Made by a program: the position numbers and the translations under genes
Shown here: positions 10,301-25,300 of the stretch, piece by piece
How positions within the stretch are numbered: position 1 is the first letter of the stretch
Layout: the number at the start of each line of letters is the position of its first letter
Origin: Saccharina japonica
Taxonomy: Eukaryota > Sar > Phaeophyceae > Laminariales > Laminariaceae
Assembly (NCBI GenBank): GCA_008828725.1
Contig: MEHQ01002349.1
Location: 311,227 to 375,226, forward strand
Direction: 5' to 3'
Length of the DNA: 64,000 bases
The notes under the pieces: generated by a model
Databases searched by the model: none
Told to the model about the DNA's origin: nothing
Seen by the model: only the letters and a program-made list of their open reading frames with translations

Positions 10301-13300
10301 TCTGAGAATTATAACTGGAGCAATGGCGTTTTCCATAAGAGGTCGTGAAATTGTAGAAAATATTCCAGAAATAGTATTGCAACTGAAAAAATCGGATTTG
10401 CCCGAAGGGGCCCCTTAAGGAGCTCAACCATTCAGAAACTATTGAGCTTATACTGTTATCAAGTGAAACCCTACCGAGGGACTAATCGACTTACTGTTAC
10501 ACTTGCTGTAGTTTCCAATTATTGTTCGTACATCATCCTTGACGTTTCAAACTGGTTCGAGATGCAGGGGGAAAATAATGGAACGATTTCACAAGTGGTG
10601 ACCGGATGGGCAGGGCGACATGACCAAGTTATCCCTGCCAACGGCCGTTGGACTTGTGTTGGCTTGTCAAGGTTTTCCTCCAGATGGCCTCTGAATTTTT
10701 ATATTGTCCGTTTCGGGCTCTTCACGTTTTACTGTCGAACCTGCTGCAGCGTCGTCCAGAGTAGGTGATGTATATACCTATCGCCTGACAGCGCCGAGAC
10801 GCGTTGAACACGTGCCCATGTTGCGCATAGGCTTCTCCTTACCAGTCACGGGTTTGAGTGTTTGTGTTTAAAAACTGAAATCGGGAGGTGAGCCAGTCCT
10901 GGCGCCGAACTCGTCCGTTTCACCCTGAGGTGTTGAGTGTATTATTGTTTGCGAACTCCATACAAGAGGATAAAGCTTCCATTGTGGTTATTATTTTGAG
11001 TTATCTGGAACAACGATGGCACAACTTCCTATGCCCTTTATTCTGGCGGCATTTACCCCACCTCGCAACCGCAGCAACCATGTGCATGACAGGTGCATGA
11101 TACGTGTTAGTATGTACCTTCCTGGGAAATATGCTGGCGGCTTACAACCCCCGTACGGTACGTGTAAATAATCCTAGGAATGACGGGGGGCATTTAAACC
11201 GAAATCGTCGAAGTTCCATTCTGTTTTAGGGAAATTACTTAGTAATAGTATATATATTACTCAGTAGTAGTATAGATTACTTTGTAATAAATCTATATAT
11301 CTTAGTTCGCTGATCACATATGCACATCCTTACGTCTGCGGATATCTCCCGCCTCCGACCGTCTCTCCGCGCGGTTTCTTCACTGTGGCGTGCCCCCGCC
11401 TCGCCTGCAACCGCCGGCTTAGCCGATCCGCCCGCTCGGCGCGGTAGCGTCCGCACGAGGCCTTGACGTCGAGATCTACGACGAGATCTCCGAAAAATCG
11501 TGCCCTGTGAGACGTTTGGTGCGTAGTCTGCATACAGGGCTCATGTCTTCGCGTGTTTTCTTCGGTACGTGTTCTCTGACCTCCGACCCGTGGGGGGAGT
11601 CGATTACGAGGCCGGCGTCGCCATTGTGAAGGCCACTGAGCGAGGTTTGTGCTAGGATCTGGGGAAGAGTTTGTAATCCCCGAGAACACGTGCCACCCAG
11701 GCCTCGTGGAGAACTGCGAACTCTCAATATTTTTGAACCCCGGGTAGTCTACAGCAGCACGTATATGCTGTATGTACATAATGTACAGCAGCAGCTGAAG
11801 CTGCTATGATGGAGCCTGCAGCATCACGAAGCTACACATGGTATATGCACAGCAGCATCACGGAGCTACAAATGGTATATGCACGATTTCACGTCTCGCC
11901 GTCACGTGCACGTAGAGGGAGCACGGTCAAGCAAAGAGAGGTCGAGAGCTTGAAATTTACAATTTTGCATGACTTTGGCAGCACTCTGGACGGAAAAATA
12001 AGAACTGTTTTAATATACATATCAAGTCTAAACGGTCCCTACATTTGCGCCCAGAGTGGTGCCAACTCCAATCATAGATACGAAATGAGTCCCCGTGTCG
12101 GTGACTCGTCGAACGAGCTCAAATGGCGTGCCCGTCAAGCGCGCCCGGAGACGACGGGGCTCTCTGAGACAGAGAGGACGGAGAGTCTCGGTACGCTTGA
12201 ATCGGAGACGTGTCGGCGAAGGAAGGACGATCGGGGATACGAGGCTATCGAGAGCATCGCCTCAAAAAAAAAATCGCCTCATCGTGCTCAATATACGTTG
12301 AGGGTTTCAAAATAAAAAATGGCATTTACAAACGGGGATGGGGAAACACGTTTTTTTTAAACGTTTTTTTACGTTTTTGTTTTTTGTTCTTTGGTCTTGC
12401 TTTGGCGGAGGGGGCGCGTAGATGTATACGTGCATCGGGTATATATCGAAGACGCGTGTGTGGAGTGTACCAGTACTCTGAAATACTGCTGTACTACAAC
12501 AGTACCTATCACGAGCTGTGTGAGCAGTACGTAGGTTGGATATGTATCATGACCAGTATCAAAGATACACGCACGTCGTATCAGTTGTTGTTTTGTTCCT
12601 GTTGTCGCCGTTGTTCGCCTGTTTCGAACATGTGTAGACCCACAGGCCCACACAGCAGTAGTAGTAGGCAGAACTGTACAGCATACAATGTGCACGTGTC
12701 AGGTGTGTGACCAAGATACATACGCGCACACACGTATGAGTACAGCAGCAGCAGGATCACATTTATTACGAGTGATACGGTTGACACTCCCCGTGGGCAG
12801 TGTGCAGAGCACTCTCACAACTCTTGGCAGTACGTCTGATTTTCATCCTTCGACACAATGCTGCTCTGCTAACGTGTGTAACTCTTGGCATTACGTCTGA
12901 CCCCTATCCTTAGCCACAATGCTGCTAACATTCCCGGTATCACGCAAGGCTGCGACCGGCGGCCGTCCAGGCCGCCGGCGAAGCCCCTTGTAGTATATAT
13001 GATACATTACTTAGTAATAGTATATATTTCTAAATAATAGTACATATTACTTAGTAATAGTATAGAGCTCCTCGCGTGAGGGACCCCAGCAAAACAATGG
13101 TGTCCCTCTACCTTAGCGTGTATATATGTGTATATGTGTCCATCACAGACCATCAAATAGAAGATTGTGACACTGTCAAAATAGTTCCGGCAATATCGAT
13201 CGTACAGCAACCCACGTCCCCACACGATTATCCTGGTGAAAGCAATATAGACGGAAAACTTCGATACGTACGCACCTCAAAATACCCCTCGAAGCAAGAG

Positions 13301-16300
13301 CTCGGGCACTGGAAGGAGTGAGAAGACTTGCCTTCCGGCAGGACCTCTCCGTTGAGGTTGATGAATGGATCGCCCAGCTGTAACACCCCCATATTTATCG
13401 GGCGGAGCTCCTCCGTGTAGTAAACGCGCACGCCGGAGTCGTCAATCAAGCCCTCAATTTCCTCGGGGTTGTTGTAGTGAATCTGAAGCGCTAAGGACAC
13501 AAACCGTCCGGAGTCGTTACCGAGCAGAAAACCGACGTCGTCTGGCAAGGCAAAGTCAGACGCACCGGGTGCCCAGAGAAATATGTCTGCGAAATTTAAG
13601 CTCTGGCAGAGTGGAGTGGTCGACGATGAGTCGTCATTGAAGCATTCCTCGCCGCAATGGTCCATAGTGAACCCCTGGAGGATGAGATGATGCACGTGTT
13701 TCAAGGTCTCGTTGTTGAAAACTGCCCCGAAACCGACCGCGTGGTACTGCCGTCGGTTTCAGTTGGAGTTTTGCGTACGTAGAAGAAATGAGACAGGAGG
13801 AAGGCAGAGATGCGCGGATTAGGGAGGATTGTCACCGTAAAGCACATACCATATACATTGTATCGTCTTGGTTTCGTCAACCCGCGTATAACGTCGGGGT
13901 CAGCAATGTTTCGGCCAGTCTTGTTTCTGGCTAACGGCGATTTATTCGCAAACGGACAACACTGCCCTTTATCGTTTTCGTTTTAAACGATATGTTTCGT
14001 ACTATAGCTAGGGTCACATAACATGGCTCGTCGGGTTGCCCTCACAGTGTTTTCCACAGTCAGCTTTGAGCGGGGAGCAGCGAGCCACAACACTAAAATC
14101 AAGGGAGGAACCTCAGAAATAAGTCGGTGGAACCCTACCGTAGCATTCATCGTCGAGCGCGGAGGGAGGAGCCGAAAATACGGTTCCTCTGGTGCCGTTG
14201 CCGGCGTTGGTTACACGTGCGGTTGTGTACATACGTTGGCCTCCTCCGTACAAGCAGTATACCGTAGGCCAAATCATGCCCGGTCGTACCTGATCAAATG
14301 CAGGTAGAGCCGATGCTGGGAAGCAGGTGAATTCGTACGTCGTCCGCACTGCGGGGATGGAGATATTACCCTGTCCGGTCAACACAATACGCGCGATTAA
14401 GGTGAGCTGTGCCGGAGGAGAGCAATGCCTTATAGGGGTTGCGTCTTACTCTCGGAGTTCTTCGCAAGAGGAGCTCAGTCTCATCCAATTAGGGATGTAC
14501 ATCAACCCTTTTTCGGGGTTGATGTGATTGTTGATTAATTTGTCCAAATCGTGTAGATTTAATCATGATTACTTAATTAATATCAACACAACCAACTACA
14601 CGATGATGTGATTAATAATCATGATTATCGGTTGATTATTGATGGTTTTCACGGTTACATCACAAAACGCCTCTTTTTGATTAAAAAATAATCAAACTAA
14701 TCGTGATGAATTTCAATAATCAATTAATCGTTGATTAAATAATTTGTGGCAATGTGCGCCAGAGAAACATTGTTTCACGGTTACATCACCAAACGCCCCA
14801 TTTTATTCGAAAATAAGCATGACTAGTTGATTTATAATCAACAAACAACAAGAATTAGTCACATCACGTGATTAAAATTAATCACGAAAAATAATCATAA
14901 TCAACACGTGATTATGAGTTGATGTACATCGCTACATCTAATGCAACCGAAGCATGACTCTGGCGAAGGCTGTTCGCGCAACCTGGTCAACAACAAATTT
15001 GTGCGCTATTTAATAGTGCTAAAAACAAAATGCTACTACTCTAGTCGACACCTCATAATATCCAGTCGGACACGTAAGGGCCCAGCCGTGCAACCTCTAC
15101 CACGGGAGCAGTCCTGAGCACACACGGGTAATCATGCCGTGCGAGTGGTGCGCAGTGTTAGATAGGAACAAGGACACATATGCTAAGGTAGAGGGTGGTG
15201 ACTTGAGGAGCCCTTTACAATTAGCACATCACCCCTTAAAACTGCGTTTGAGAAAAACGTTCTAATGAGACCTCCCCGAACAACTCCGTGACCAGGTATA
15301 CGCGCCAAAAATCGTATCGCAAAAAACGGATGGTACTTCGAAGATTCTGGTTCAAGGAAACCCGTCACTTAAGAAACAGTTTAGAAACAAAAACGGCACA
15401 GTACCTCTATCGTAACACGGGTCCGTACTTAACCGTAACCCTAACCCTAATTCAGACCCTAAAATCGGGGTCTCGTGTTCTGACCAAGGCGACGAAGACA
15501 TTTAGCAACCCGGGAACTGAAGACAAGACGAGCACGGCTGCACTCAGCGCGTAGCCGGCCCATGGCACATATAACATCCCAACTCAGACTACTAGCGGCG
15601 CACAGGGATTTACGTTACTTGGGCGTGTTTCTAACGTTCGATAGTCGTCAGCACAAACAACCAAATACATCCATATACTGAACGAGACCACAGGATCTGC
15701 GGGTAGAAAAGGCGCAAAGCGCGCTCCCACGGCTGACTCACCGCCATGACGTCGAAGAAGGAGATCCCGGCCTGAGACGATACCTTGGCAATTGGGTCAT
15801 AATCCGAATTCTCAGCGCCCCCGTAGAGAAACACTTGCCCCTTGGCGAAGTTGCCCCCGTGGTAAGTGATAGTGTCTTCATCCCCCCAGGCGGTAAGGAT
15901 TCTTGTGGGCACCGCACCTGTCGATGTTTCGTCGGTGGCGTATGCACAAGACACAGTTTAATGTTTTTTACGATTGTTTGTTCTGGTTTCGGGATGGCGT
16001 TCTTTAGTTTGGTTTTTTGTTTTGTGTGTCTGTGTGTTCTTCGCGTTTTCGGGGCATGCCAACTCGCGAGTTGCTACGGATGAAGGCCGACCCGAACCCT
16101 CACTGAATGCAGGGGTAGTTAAAATGGAATTGAAGACCTACAGTGGGCACTGCAGAGGCACTGCACTACGATAAATATACAAGCCATTTTGGTAACGCCA
16201 TTGTCCACAACCGAAACCGGGACGCGATTCAACAGTGAAAGCACTCTGCCGATCGCTACGAGTACGACACAGCAAGTCTAACCCCTTCCTCCAGCAGCCG

Positions 16301-19300
16301 ACATTGGTAATATCATGACATATTGCTGGTGGCCTGGTCTATTGACTCTTCACTGTACGCTGGCTGCTTGTCCCCTTGAGACGGATGTAGTAGAAACCCT
16401 GGTGTTCGCCAACCTATATTCGATGGACATTGCAGTGCATGGTGCAGAAGCCAGCGCCAAAGGTCTACCCAGCGGCACCGATGAGCTGCATAACTCAAAC
16501 ATAACAAGCCACAGCCGCAGACTCGAGAGGAGAGAGAGAGAAAGAGCAATAACGCCTCCCTGGCGCCCCAACAACCATTGCTTTTAGTTCCAGTCTGGGG
16601 CAGATGTTTGTGGCGTCGGCGTTCTGATTGCGGGATCTACACTCACCATCAGCGCTGTCGTCGATGAACACGCGGTCTTGCGTGTCGCCCGTATCCAGAG
16701 CTCTCTCTGCGACAAACACCAGACCGTCGGTGTCGGCGTCTGCGAACATTAGTGCCCAGTCCTGTGTGCACGCATCCCTTATAGGGCGGCCTGGCTCGAT
16801 CGCGTGGGCATCCGTGATGTTGCCCGTCTGTGCGTGAGGAGGACAGATAGAATCGCCGGCACGAGCAGTCAAGTCATCTCGCAGTATACATCAATTTCGC
16901 GGGGCTGGGCTGTGAAGCGGTGTATGTAGAATAGTGAACTACCGTAGCATTTGGGCTTCATCAGCAAACGCAGTAGCTGTGGGTTCCCAAAGGTGCCGCC
17001 CGCGGTATATACATGCATACCTGGAACAGCACGTCGAAGGGTGAAGACCTTGCATATGGTTGACAAAACAACAGTGGTGCCCGTGTGTAGACGACGGAGA
17101 GTGTACTCCAAACACTATTTGCTACAGCATTAATAGTAGAAGTATACTATATATTTACCGATAGTCGCCTACTTGAGAAGCTTAAGCGGTCAGAAATAAT
17201 GGCAACAGAACGTGAAACCCCTACCGTGGGATGGAGTTCCACATTATACAGGGGGGGGGGGGATCCGCCCCCCTGTGAAGATCCTTCGGTCAGATGGCGT
17301 TTTGGGGCAAAACGTGCCCCCCCCACCCCCCCCCACCTCTCGATAAGTATATGATAATTTTACTGGTTGGGTTGGCGTCGGTTGGCAACGACGCTGTAAA
17401 ACACGCCTCTCACTGCGTGAGCTAGAAAACCAGGGTACCGTTTTGTTGTAATGTTTTGTTTTGGCGGTCACCAAAGCTGGCGGTCGAGTTAGATCATTTG
17501 TGCGGGGTGGAGAACCTTTGCTCCGCACAAGGGGGATGAACGTATCACGTAGTGTGTATATGATAAGGCACCCGCGAGGCAGTTACATAGTGCTCACATT
17601 GCTGTCTCAGGAAGTAGCCACACCATAAACTAAATTAACCCATTAAAGCTGCCGTCCATATGCACGTCCGCCTCAGAGACTGTTCTTAGCAGGACGCAGC
17701 TCACCCTCCATGCGACTCGCCCAATACCTCACCGCGCTTCGCGCTTGGTGCAAGCAATGTCTGCCTGGTTGGTGAAAACCCAACGTGATCCGTCCCGGCA
17801 TTGTAGGGATGCGAGGGTCTATGGTCATACGACTACGGCCGTGCACGACATGAGTACCCCCCCCCCCCCCGCCCCCTCCGGGAGGATGCCTCCAAAGCGC
17901 ACATGAACCCCGAACCTGATAGGGAAAATGCTACGGTACGGGAGCACATGCCGTGTTGCTGTGGCTCCTGACTTGAGGAGCTCTAGTTATCACAAACAAA
18001 AAGCGGCGTCTAGAACACGAACACGCTAAACTCGAGGAGCAATCAATCCAACGGCCTACATAGGTTTGCAACGATTAGTGTATCGCATTCGAGCAATGCC
18101 GCAATATATACTATGCCGCATTTTCTTGGGCTCTTCGCATGACCAAAAGCGTCAACTTCGAACACGCTTGTTCGTGAAATCCGACCCAACCTTTTTATGC
18201 GCTACTGTACAGTAGTCCTGCAACAAATACACTACTGACGATACCACACTAACAGGGACGCTGCTACGAGATGTATGTACGAGTATGACATTTTGGCGGG
18301 CACATTTATGACAGGCGGAGTATAGTTGTGCCTGGCACTTTGTTCTCATTTATTGCTTCGACCACGCAGTCTCGACCGTTCCCATTTGACACCCAGGCCC
18401 CGAATAGGATCATATCATTTGGACAAACTGTAGATATATCGAAATACATTTGTAATAAGTTTGGTCCTTCACCGCTCTGACAGAGACGCAGAAACATTTG
18501 TTTTATTTGATCCGCTGGTTGACCCGCTATGGCAGGGATTCGTCTCCGAACAGCACGACAAGCAGGACCCCTTTCTTGGCCTTTTTTCATCGTTCTGACA
18601 GAGGTTCCTCACCGCGGCCAACTCGGATGATGATTCCGGGCTATTAGGTATATATCAACCTCTTTTTTTGGAGGGTCATACCCCATAGCATAGTGCCCCA
18701 TAAGCTGTTCATCGTTTTTGGTTGGCGACAATACTTTGGATGGTGATTATGCGTGCTCCGACAGCAGTACCGTTTTGGGTGCTCCGACAGCAGTACCGTT
18801 ACACGCAAATCCCAGAAGCTACGCAAAATCCCAGAAGCTGTCATAGGCTCGCGTTCGACATTGGACGTTGCATGGCGATTCTGGGTGCTCTTACATGATA
18901 TACCAGTATATCCCGTTACGCGCATATCCCAGAAGCTGTCCACCAGCCATCCACCCTACAAAACTGTACCGTTACCCATTACCACAGCAAGCTCGAGTTG
19001 CACGAACTGGTTTTCTTTTCTTTGATACACTCGATATGGCATCATTATTTCTTACTTCTTGCAAACTAAGGCGTTCATATCAATCCGGCAATCCCCCATT
19101 TTGCCAATCCAATGGTCTTGGGGATCGCTTTCATTTGGGCGATGCACCGTCAGGCCCAGAAACCTTGTGCGTTATACAGCTTGCTACAGTAGTAATAAAC
19201 GTCGCGGGCGACGAATCCGAGCGCACCAAAAGTACTTCACTGCTGTAGCACTGTAAGGGCTCGTATGTATGAGCCGGAGTGCACACCGCGCCCATTCCCA

Positions 19301-22300
19301 TCTAAACCGCGCTCAGACTCTCTGTGGCTCTAGTCTACCGTGAGCTATCTACAGCCTAAACCAGAAGCAAGCACCGTAGGTATGGTGGCCTTGATTAGCT
19401 ATCTTCTACTCAAGCTCAGTCTCAACAAATACAGCTGGCGCAGGGGATTGCCATCGACGGCTGGCCCTGATACGTGCTAGACTGCTGGCCCTGATACGTG
19501 CTAGAACTGCTGCTGTAAAAACGCACACGCATTCAAACAGATGCATCCATCACAGGACACCTACGTACGAGCTGGTCTTTCCTAGAGCCAGCCGCTACAG
19601 TTTCATAGGTTTTCGCAGCTCAGGTTTGCGATTTTTTGTCTGAAAATTTGCATGGGGCCCGGTATGCGTGATCAAGCCGGCGTCCCCGGTGGAATGACAG
19701 GTGGATCTCGTCCCTGTTAAGAGTCAAGGTGGTGGGATCGAGCCACCCCGAGTGCATGCTCGTAGGGACCTTTTCTCGCTAAAACAATTCTTGACTAGCG
19801 GAAAGCGCGAGAGCGTGAATTAGCAAAATGAATTCGATCAAAATCGACGAGCGTTGGGAAAGCTGAACTCTCTGCGGGATAAAAATCAAGGCAAGAACCG
19901 TAGTTGGAGAGGAGGGAGAAGAGCCTGCTTTGTGACCCCGGATATGAGTTACGACTAGGGAGGGAGAGGGGAAGAAGTGCGAAGATAAAAAAATGCTGGG
20001 GACAAAACAAAACAAAAACATGGGACCAAAGCGGCTCCGGAAAATAGAAACATAAGGAGCTAAAATTATAACCGTTTGCGTGAAAGGCCAAGATAGAAAT
20101 CGCACAAAGTTCAGGGTGGAAAACACTGATTTCTGGAACAAAAACGGATATAATAAATGGTGTGTCTCTCATCGTAGTATCTGAAGTTTGGATTGTGATC
20201 TTACGTACGTTTGTTTGTATATTATCTCTCTATATATACCTGGTACGGTTTTATATTTACCGGCCATTCTACAGGGGGGCGTTGACGGTACAGTGAAGGA
20301 TGAAGGATGTATGGTATACAAGGATCGGACGGGACCGCCTATCGGCGGCCCCGCCCTCCATAAAAGTTGAAGAGTGAAGATAAAAGAGTAAATCGAGAAG
20401 TGATGGCGGTACCAAGAGGTGGAGGTTTCCGCAGGGAATGAAGTAAAATTTGAAAAGTGGAAACGCAATTGAGTATTTTAGAGAAATAAACAGTTCAGGT
20501 ACTTTGTGTACTCGCAGTATTTCGGTGTTCAATACTCTCGATACTCGGAGTACATCGGGTAATTTAGATGTTTATACTCCTACTGTAGTACTGCTTGTAC
20601 TCGAGTATAAATACTGCTCATACTCCCAGTACTCGGCGTATTTGGGCCTTCAGTACTGCTCATACTCGAAGTACTCCGAGTATTTAGGCACCAGTACTAT
20701 AATACTATCAGTACTCGGAGCATCTGTGTAAGGATACTATTAATGACGTCATACATTTTTCTGGGCGCAAAATTACACGTGATATTTTCACACGCAACAA
20801 TAGCAAAAATAGGAAAGAAACTACCTGCTGTAACAATGACGTCATATATTTTTCTGGGCACAAAATTACGCGTGATTTTTTCCCTGGGTGTGAAACGGTG
20901 AGGGCAATCACGTGATGCCCTACAGGAAGTAGAGGGCGTTGCTGGTGCTGCTGGCAAGCGCCAGGGCTCAGGGTCCACGGAGACGAAGCTATATTGCTCT
21001 GCTGCTGGCATGATTGTAGTCGGGTGCTGGTTCTGCTGTGGTCTGGGTACACGCAAGCACGGCAAACCTGTGCCTCTGGCCTCCCCAGAGGAGGTTACAC
21101 ACACCTAGAGGGACACAGACAGGCTGTGCCCCCCCCTGACATTCTACCCTCTCACGGCGATAGAGCGCACGCTCCTACGCAACTAGCTACACACTACAGC
21201 GGGGGTACACCACCACACCAGCATCGTCAATGACCTGCACAGCAAGCTTCTCTCTCTATCTCGCACGCGCACCTCTCTCCCCTCTGCTCTCAGCAAAATG
21301 TGGTATAATGTATAATGGTACGCGGGGGGTTTCAACGTTTTCTGCGATTGTCCGCCACGCCGGGGAGAGAGCGAGCCGTCCCCGGGAGGGTGTGGTAAGC
21401 CCCCCGCTCGCCGAGTTCGACGCAGGCGCCCGCTCGTTCGCCCGAGCCACCGAGGGCTGATGTGTGGGAAGGGCGTGGCACGCTCGCGCGGTGGTCGCCG
21501 GCTCGACGGCGGACGGTAGAGCAAGCTTTGTGAAGTGTACCGGTTTCAGAGTAGGGTCTGACTCAATTCTATACTGGCACGGTACCTGGTATATAGCAGG
21601 ATTGCAGCAAGGAGATTGACAATGCAATGCCATTATGTGTTTCTGTACGGTATGTACGTACCTGAAACCCAAGTAGCTCATCGTGTCTGTTACGTCTGTT
21701 TACTTGTTACGTCAGAGCTTACAGCACTCATCCGAACTGGTTAGTTCGTACATAATATTGTAGTATGTTTTCGATTCGCCCTTGCGCCACTCCCCTGAAA
21801 ATAAGCACGTCCCGGAGGGGAACTTTAATCTTGTAATATTTATACCTACGCACGTACCTACGGTACATTTTGTTTCCGTTTGGAAAGGATGGACGTCTAG
21901 ACGGGTGAGAGGGTGTCAACCCTGTCATATGCATATAATGGTGCTGCTTTTGTCGCGGGCGATTGGTGCAAAAAACTAACGCTTCAGTTATTTTAGTTGA
22001 CGTTACGTCGGCTACTGCTGTCGTTATTAATACCAGTAGTCTTTACATGTATATATTATATGAATATATAATTATCGGACAATTGACAACATTGATCCGA
22101 CGGACAGAGAACGGAAAGAGAACAGCAGGCGGGGACAGAAACGTTGCCACGTCATACGCAACAGTACTACAGCAGCAGTCGTCTTACAGTGTGTGTGTGT
22201 GTTCTTCACATTAAACCTTCCTTTCTACCCGTCGACATCCAGCACACCCAGTGTCCGTGCCGATTCATCATCCTAAAAAGGTACCAGTTCTGTGGTCACA

Positions 22301-25300
22301 AAACTACGACACAGAGATACTACCTCAGTGCAGTAAGAGAGCAGACAATGAATGCCATATCGACAGGCAAGACCTACCCTGCTAGCAATCCAGGTGCATG
22401 CAAGAGAAAAAAAAGAGAAAAGAAAGAAAAAAGCGAAAAGGAAAAATAATAGAAAGTAAACATCTGAAGCAAATCAACAATCAAGCAACCAAACAAAAGC
22501 ATGACACAAGAAAAAAAAAAAAAAAAATGTCGTGCTTCTCCCAGATGAGATGCGACATCTAGTTAAAAGAAACCAAATGAAATGAAATGAACCGAAAAAA
22601 AAAAAACAGTGCCAACAAAGCAAGACTAAGAACGACAGGAAAAGACAGGCAGCCAGAGCACACCAAAAGTACCTTCCAGCCAGCTGAGGCAGGTTTGTGC
22701 CCTTAGTACAGGCAGGTTCTACCAGCTAGTCGGTCTGGTACTGGTACCTACTCTGTTTGCCGTCTCTTTCCTGCTTTCGTCCGCCGCGGTTTCCCTAGAA
22801 CCCCCCCCACCCTCGTCTCAATTCCTTGGGCGCCACCCATACAAGGATACGTGGCACTTCCTACCAGTTCCGTTTCTTCCTCGTGCCCACACGAGAGTCC
22901 AGGAAAGAGAAGAGGAAGTAACAAAAAACAAAATGTATACGTACGTAGCTAAGCAGCCAAAGAAAGTCCTAGGAAAATCGGGGGGGCGGAGAGACAAAGG
23001 CAAAAGCGATCACGGCAAAAAATAAAAAATAAACCAAAAAAATGGATGATCGAGGGATTGTAGCATCGCTGTCGTGCCCGCTACAACAGGCGTTACACCA
23101 AGCAAAAACATAAAATAATAAAAAAAAAAAAAAAAAAAAAAACAAGTACAAATGCATCAATCAGTCGTATGATACGTACATACCAGGTACCCGGATGATA
23201 AGGATCGTTTGCATATTAACATGTAATTGTAATGGTGCTTATATTTAGAGTCAGAGCGGTATGTTGATACTGCTGTGCATACATACAACAGTATATAGGT
23301 GGATGGTCGTGATATCACTCTGAAGACTTACGTACCCAGGTCGTAAAATGGTTGAATAGAGTTGTTGGAAGAAAATGAAACAACGAAGAAGCGGTCGCCA
23401 GCGCTGGGGGAGTGAGGCACACTGTAGGAAAGTGGTTTAAGCAAAACCAAATAACCAAAAACGGTTGAAAGCCAAGCCAAGCATAACAGACATTTACAGC
23501 AGCAGTTGTACCCTGGGACATCTTAAAATTTTGTGTACTATTAATAATATGATTCCCAAAACCATCTTAAAATTTCGGATAGGGAGGTAAATTGAGGCCG
23601 ACTGCTGCTGCTCTTCTGCTGCGGTGCTCTTTGTTTGAGTTTTGAAGGACAACGTGATGGCCTACAGGAAGTAGAGGGTGTTCCTGCTGCTGCTGGCAAG
23701 CGCCAGGGCTCAGGGTCCACGGAGACGAAGCTACTGCTCTGGTGCTGGCATGACTGTAGTCGGGTGCTGGTTCTGCTGTGGTCTGGGTACACGCGAGCAC
23801 GGAAAACCTGTGCCTCTGGCCTCCCTGGGTAGAGGAGGGTACACACAGCACACACACGTAGAGGGACACAAACAGCATCGACAGGCTGCGTCGCCCCCTG
23901 ACCTTCTACCCTCTCACGGCGATAGAGCGCACGCTCCTACGCAAGTAGCTACACACTACAGCGGGGGTACACCACCACACCAGCATGCCCAAGGAGCTGC
24001 ACAGCAAGCGCCTCTCTCTATCTCGCACGCGCACCTCTCTCTCTGCTCTCAGCAAGATCTGTAGGTATATGGTACGCGGGGGGTTTCAACTTTATTTGCG
24101 ATTGTCCGCCACGCCGGGGAGAGAGCGAGCCGTCCCCGGGAGGGCTTCGGAAGCCCCCCGCTCGCCGAGTTCGACGCAGGCGCCCGCTCGTTCGCCGGAG
24201 ACACCGAGGGCTGAGGCGTGGGAAGGGCGCGGCACGCTCGCGCGGCGGTCGCCGGCTCGGCGGCGGACGGTAGACCAAGCTTTGTGAAGTGTACCGGGTT
24301 CAGAGTAGGGTCAATTGGCCCGCTTCACGCTCAGCGCTTCAAACGTAATAATAGTTACACATATATGCATGATATACACCTACCTATTGTGTATCATATT
24401 ATAGGCATACCATACCCTGTACTAAATCCTATATAATCATGATCCTCAACTATTTTCTACGTACGATATTCTACTCTTAATCCTACGTACACCTTATTTT
24501 CAACATTTACAATACTCTATACTACTGTAATCCCTTTATTATGTATACACTACTATTCTAGAGATGCACAATATTGATATTCTACACTAAACATATACGA
24601 AGTATTTATACAAAACTATTGCTCATTGATTCATGATATGGGCAACAACCAAAAACGGGTAACCCGGTCAGTTTTCACTGAAAAACAGGTACAGACTAGA
24701 AGCAAGTAAAAAACACGCCCAGCGAGCCACGCGATTGGCCAAAAAAAAATCGTACCATTATTTGAGAGATAATGTCCCGGGTACACCCGTAAAGGTCTAT
24801 TATGCTTGGCTTTCAACCGTTTTTGGATATTTATTTTGCTTAACCAGTTGCCTATAGTCTGCCTCGCTTTCCACTGCGGCTGCGGGCTGCGGCCGCTCTT
24901 TCGTTGTTTCGTTTTCTTCCAAGCTCTTTCACAGTTCACTTTATGTATGTTCAACCATTTTACGCACCTGGGTACGTACGCGTTACCATGTAGGCCTTTC
25001 ATATCTACAACAACTCCTGCTATAATGTACGTGCAAATTCGAACAGCCTGGCGCGCACGTGCAAGTTCTCCGCCGCTTGCACGCACACACCTCCGCGCCC
25101 GCTCCGAAGACAACATGAGATCAGCGTCACGAACAATTAGAACATACCAAGGGCACGCCCAATTCCGAAGGCACTGTGTGTGTTCTTCACATTAAACCTT
25201 CCTTTCTACCCGTCGACATCCAGCACACCCAGTGTCCGTGCCGATTCATCATCCTGAAAAGGTACCAGTTCTGTGGTCACACAACTACGACACAGAGATA

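Noticed and set aside
12095-12301. Arg-rich frames in intron 5
   Set aside because: No domain, no splice signals fitting the host gene, and overlapping frames of similar length.
17690-17860. GC-rich block that resembled a small structural RNA
   Set aside because: Compared by eye with 5S, U1, U2, U4, U5 and U6 core motifs, it matches none.
20735-20742. ACTATTAATGACG as another TTAATA insertion
   Set aside because: The sister block at about 20832 reads GTAACAATGACG, so the difference is not a clean six-base insertion.
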